Assembly (NCBI GenBank): GCA_020343555.1
Contig: CP070800.1
Coordinates: forward strand, 564,451-570,721
DNA: 6,271 bases
Direction: 5' to 3'
Source of the DNA: Dehalococcoidales bacterium
GTDB lineage: Bacteria; Chloroflexota; Dehalococcoidia; Dehalococcoidales; UBA2162
A program made the position numbers and the translations under genes. Numbering within the stretch: position 1 is the first letter of the stretch; the number at the start of each line of letters is the position of its first letter. This document shows positions 5,889 to 6,271 of the stretch, one piece after another. The notes under the pieces are model-generated. The model was given only the letters and a program-made list of their open reading frames with translations, ran no database searches and had not been told where the DNA came from.

Positions 5889-6271
5889 CTATTCTGATGG
5901 TTCATTACCTGCACACGCATTAAAGAGGTGCATTCCATATTCTTTGAAACCGTAGTTATCGATTAAATCCTGGATTTTAGGCGACGTCAGGAAATCAGCT
6001 AATTTCTGAGCCATATCCGCGTTCTTTACGCTCACTTTATACGGATTGACAACCAGGACTGAGTAAACATTCAGAAGTATGCTTCCTTTATCGACAATCG
6101 GGATAAGGTCGACTTTGCCTTTGTAGGCAAGATAGGTACCCATATCGGTAAGAGTGTAAGCCAACTTCTCGCTTGCCATTGTCAGGGTTGGTCCCATTCC
6201 TTTACCGGCTTCTATATACCAGTCGCCTGCTGCCTGTACATAGTCTTATTCATAACCTTCGGCTCTACATA
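5889..6271 (-). CDS. tupA: Tungstate-binding protein TupA, C-terminal part, interrupted by an in-frame TAA near the window edge
   Basis: TupA is the extracytoplasmic (lipoprotein or periplasmic) binding protein that captures tungstate for the TupBC importer. About 118 residues of its C-terminal lobe are visible, reading WYIEAGKGMGPTL, then SEKLAYTLTDMGTYLAY, then LLNVYSVLVVNP, all strongly typical of TupA. The remainder (signal peptide and anion-binding loops) lies beyond the window. The first available start in the uninterrupted part is the ATG at 6197, but it sits inside the conserved GKGMG motif and is not a real start. Reading on upstream, DYVQAAGDWY still looks like the protein, then a TAA occurs at 6246-6248, preceded by RAEGYE in the same frame, which also fits the family. 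So either the gene carries a nonsense mutation or the base call is wrong. It is first of the minus-strand run, before tupB. Confidence 0.85.

Noticed and set aside
6195..6197. ATG 6197 as the real start of a small 102-residue protein
   Set aside because: It lies inside the conserved GKGMG segment of TupA, and family-like sequence continues upstream in the same frame.
1..6271. Mobile elements, CRISPR repeats, tRNA or rRNA genes, prophage or defence genes
   Set aside because: No transposase or integrase motifs, direct-repeat arrays or RNA-gene signatures were seen; the genes fill the window almost completely.

Overview
The window carries part of a molybdenum/tungsten cofactor (pterin cofactor) locus from an anaerobe-like bacterium. 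Six genes on the minus strand run from the right edge leftwards: the C-terminal part of a TupA-type tungstate-binding protein, a TupB-type permease, two different ABC ATPases that each end in an anion-binding-type TOBE/Mop domain, moaA, moaC and a GNAT acetyltransferase (the last three completing the run). One plus-strand gene, moeA, enters from the left edge without its 5' end and converges on the acetyltransferase. No RNA genes, mobile elements, CRISPR arrays or integration signs were seen. Protein-family assignments come from motifs read by eye; no database search was run.

Layout: 2-808 (+) moeA, 5'-truncated. 809-901 is a short convergent gap with no convincing terminator. 902-1366 (-) GNAT. 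1392-1868 (-) moaC. 1905-2927 (-) moaA. 2930-3985 (-) ABC ATPase B. 4015-5091 (-) ABC ATPase A (tupC-like). 5096-5782 (-) tupB. 5783-5888 is a leader/gap with an 11-bp stem-loop and an AT-rich palindrome. 5889-6271 (-) tupA, 3' part, with an in-frame TAA 24 bases from the window edge. From tupB down to the acetyltransferase the gaps are only 2-36 bases, so one transcript is likely.

How it works together: TupA, TupB and the ATPase(s) import tungstate (or molybdate). MoaA and MoaC make cyclic pyranopterin monophosphate from GTP. MoeA inserts the metal oxoanion into molybdopterin. Import and the first committed steps of cofactor synthesis therefore sit in one transcription unit. The steps between (MoaD/MoaE, MogA/MoaB, MobA) are not in this window.

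Organism: base composition is moderate (by eye mid-40s % G+C), Shine-Dalgarno sites are recognisable and GTG/TTG starts are used, which fits a bacterium. The MoeA version with a PGYP motif and tungstate-type uptake suggest an anaerobe such as a Dehalococcoidia-like Chloroflexota or a related lineage, but this is a guess. I do not see a wholly new system. The points most worth checking are the pair of non-identical ATPases serving one permease, the stop codon in tupA, and the tupA-tupB intergenic structure.
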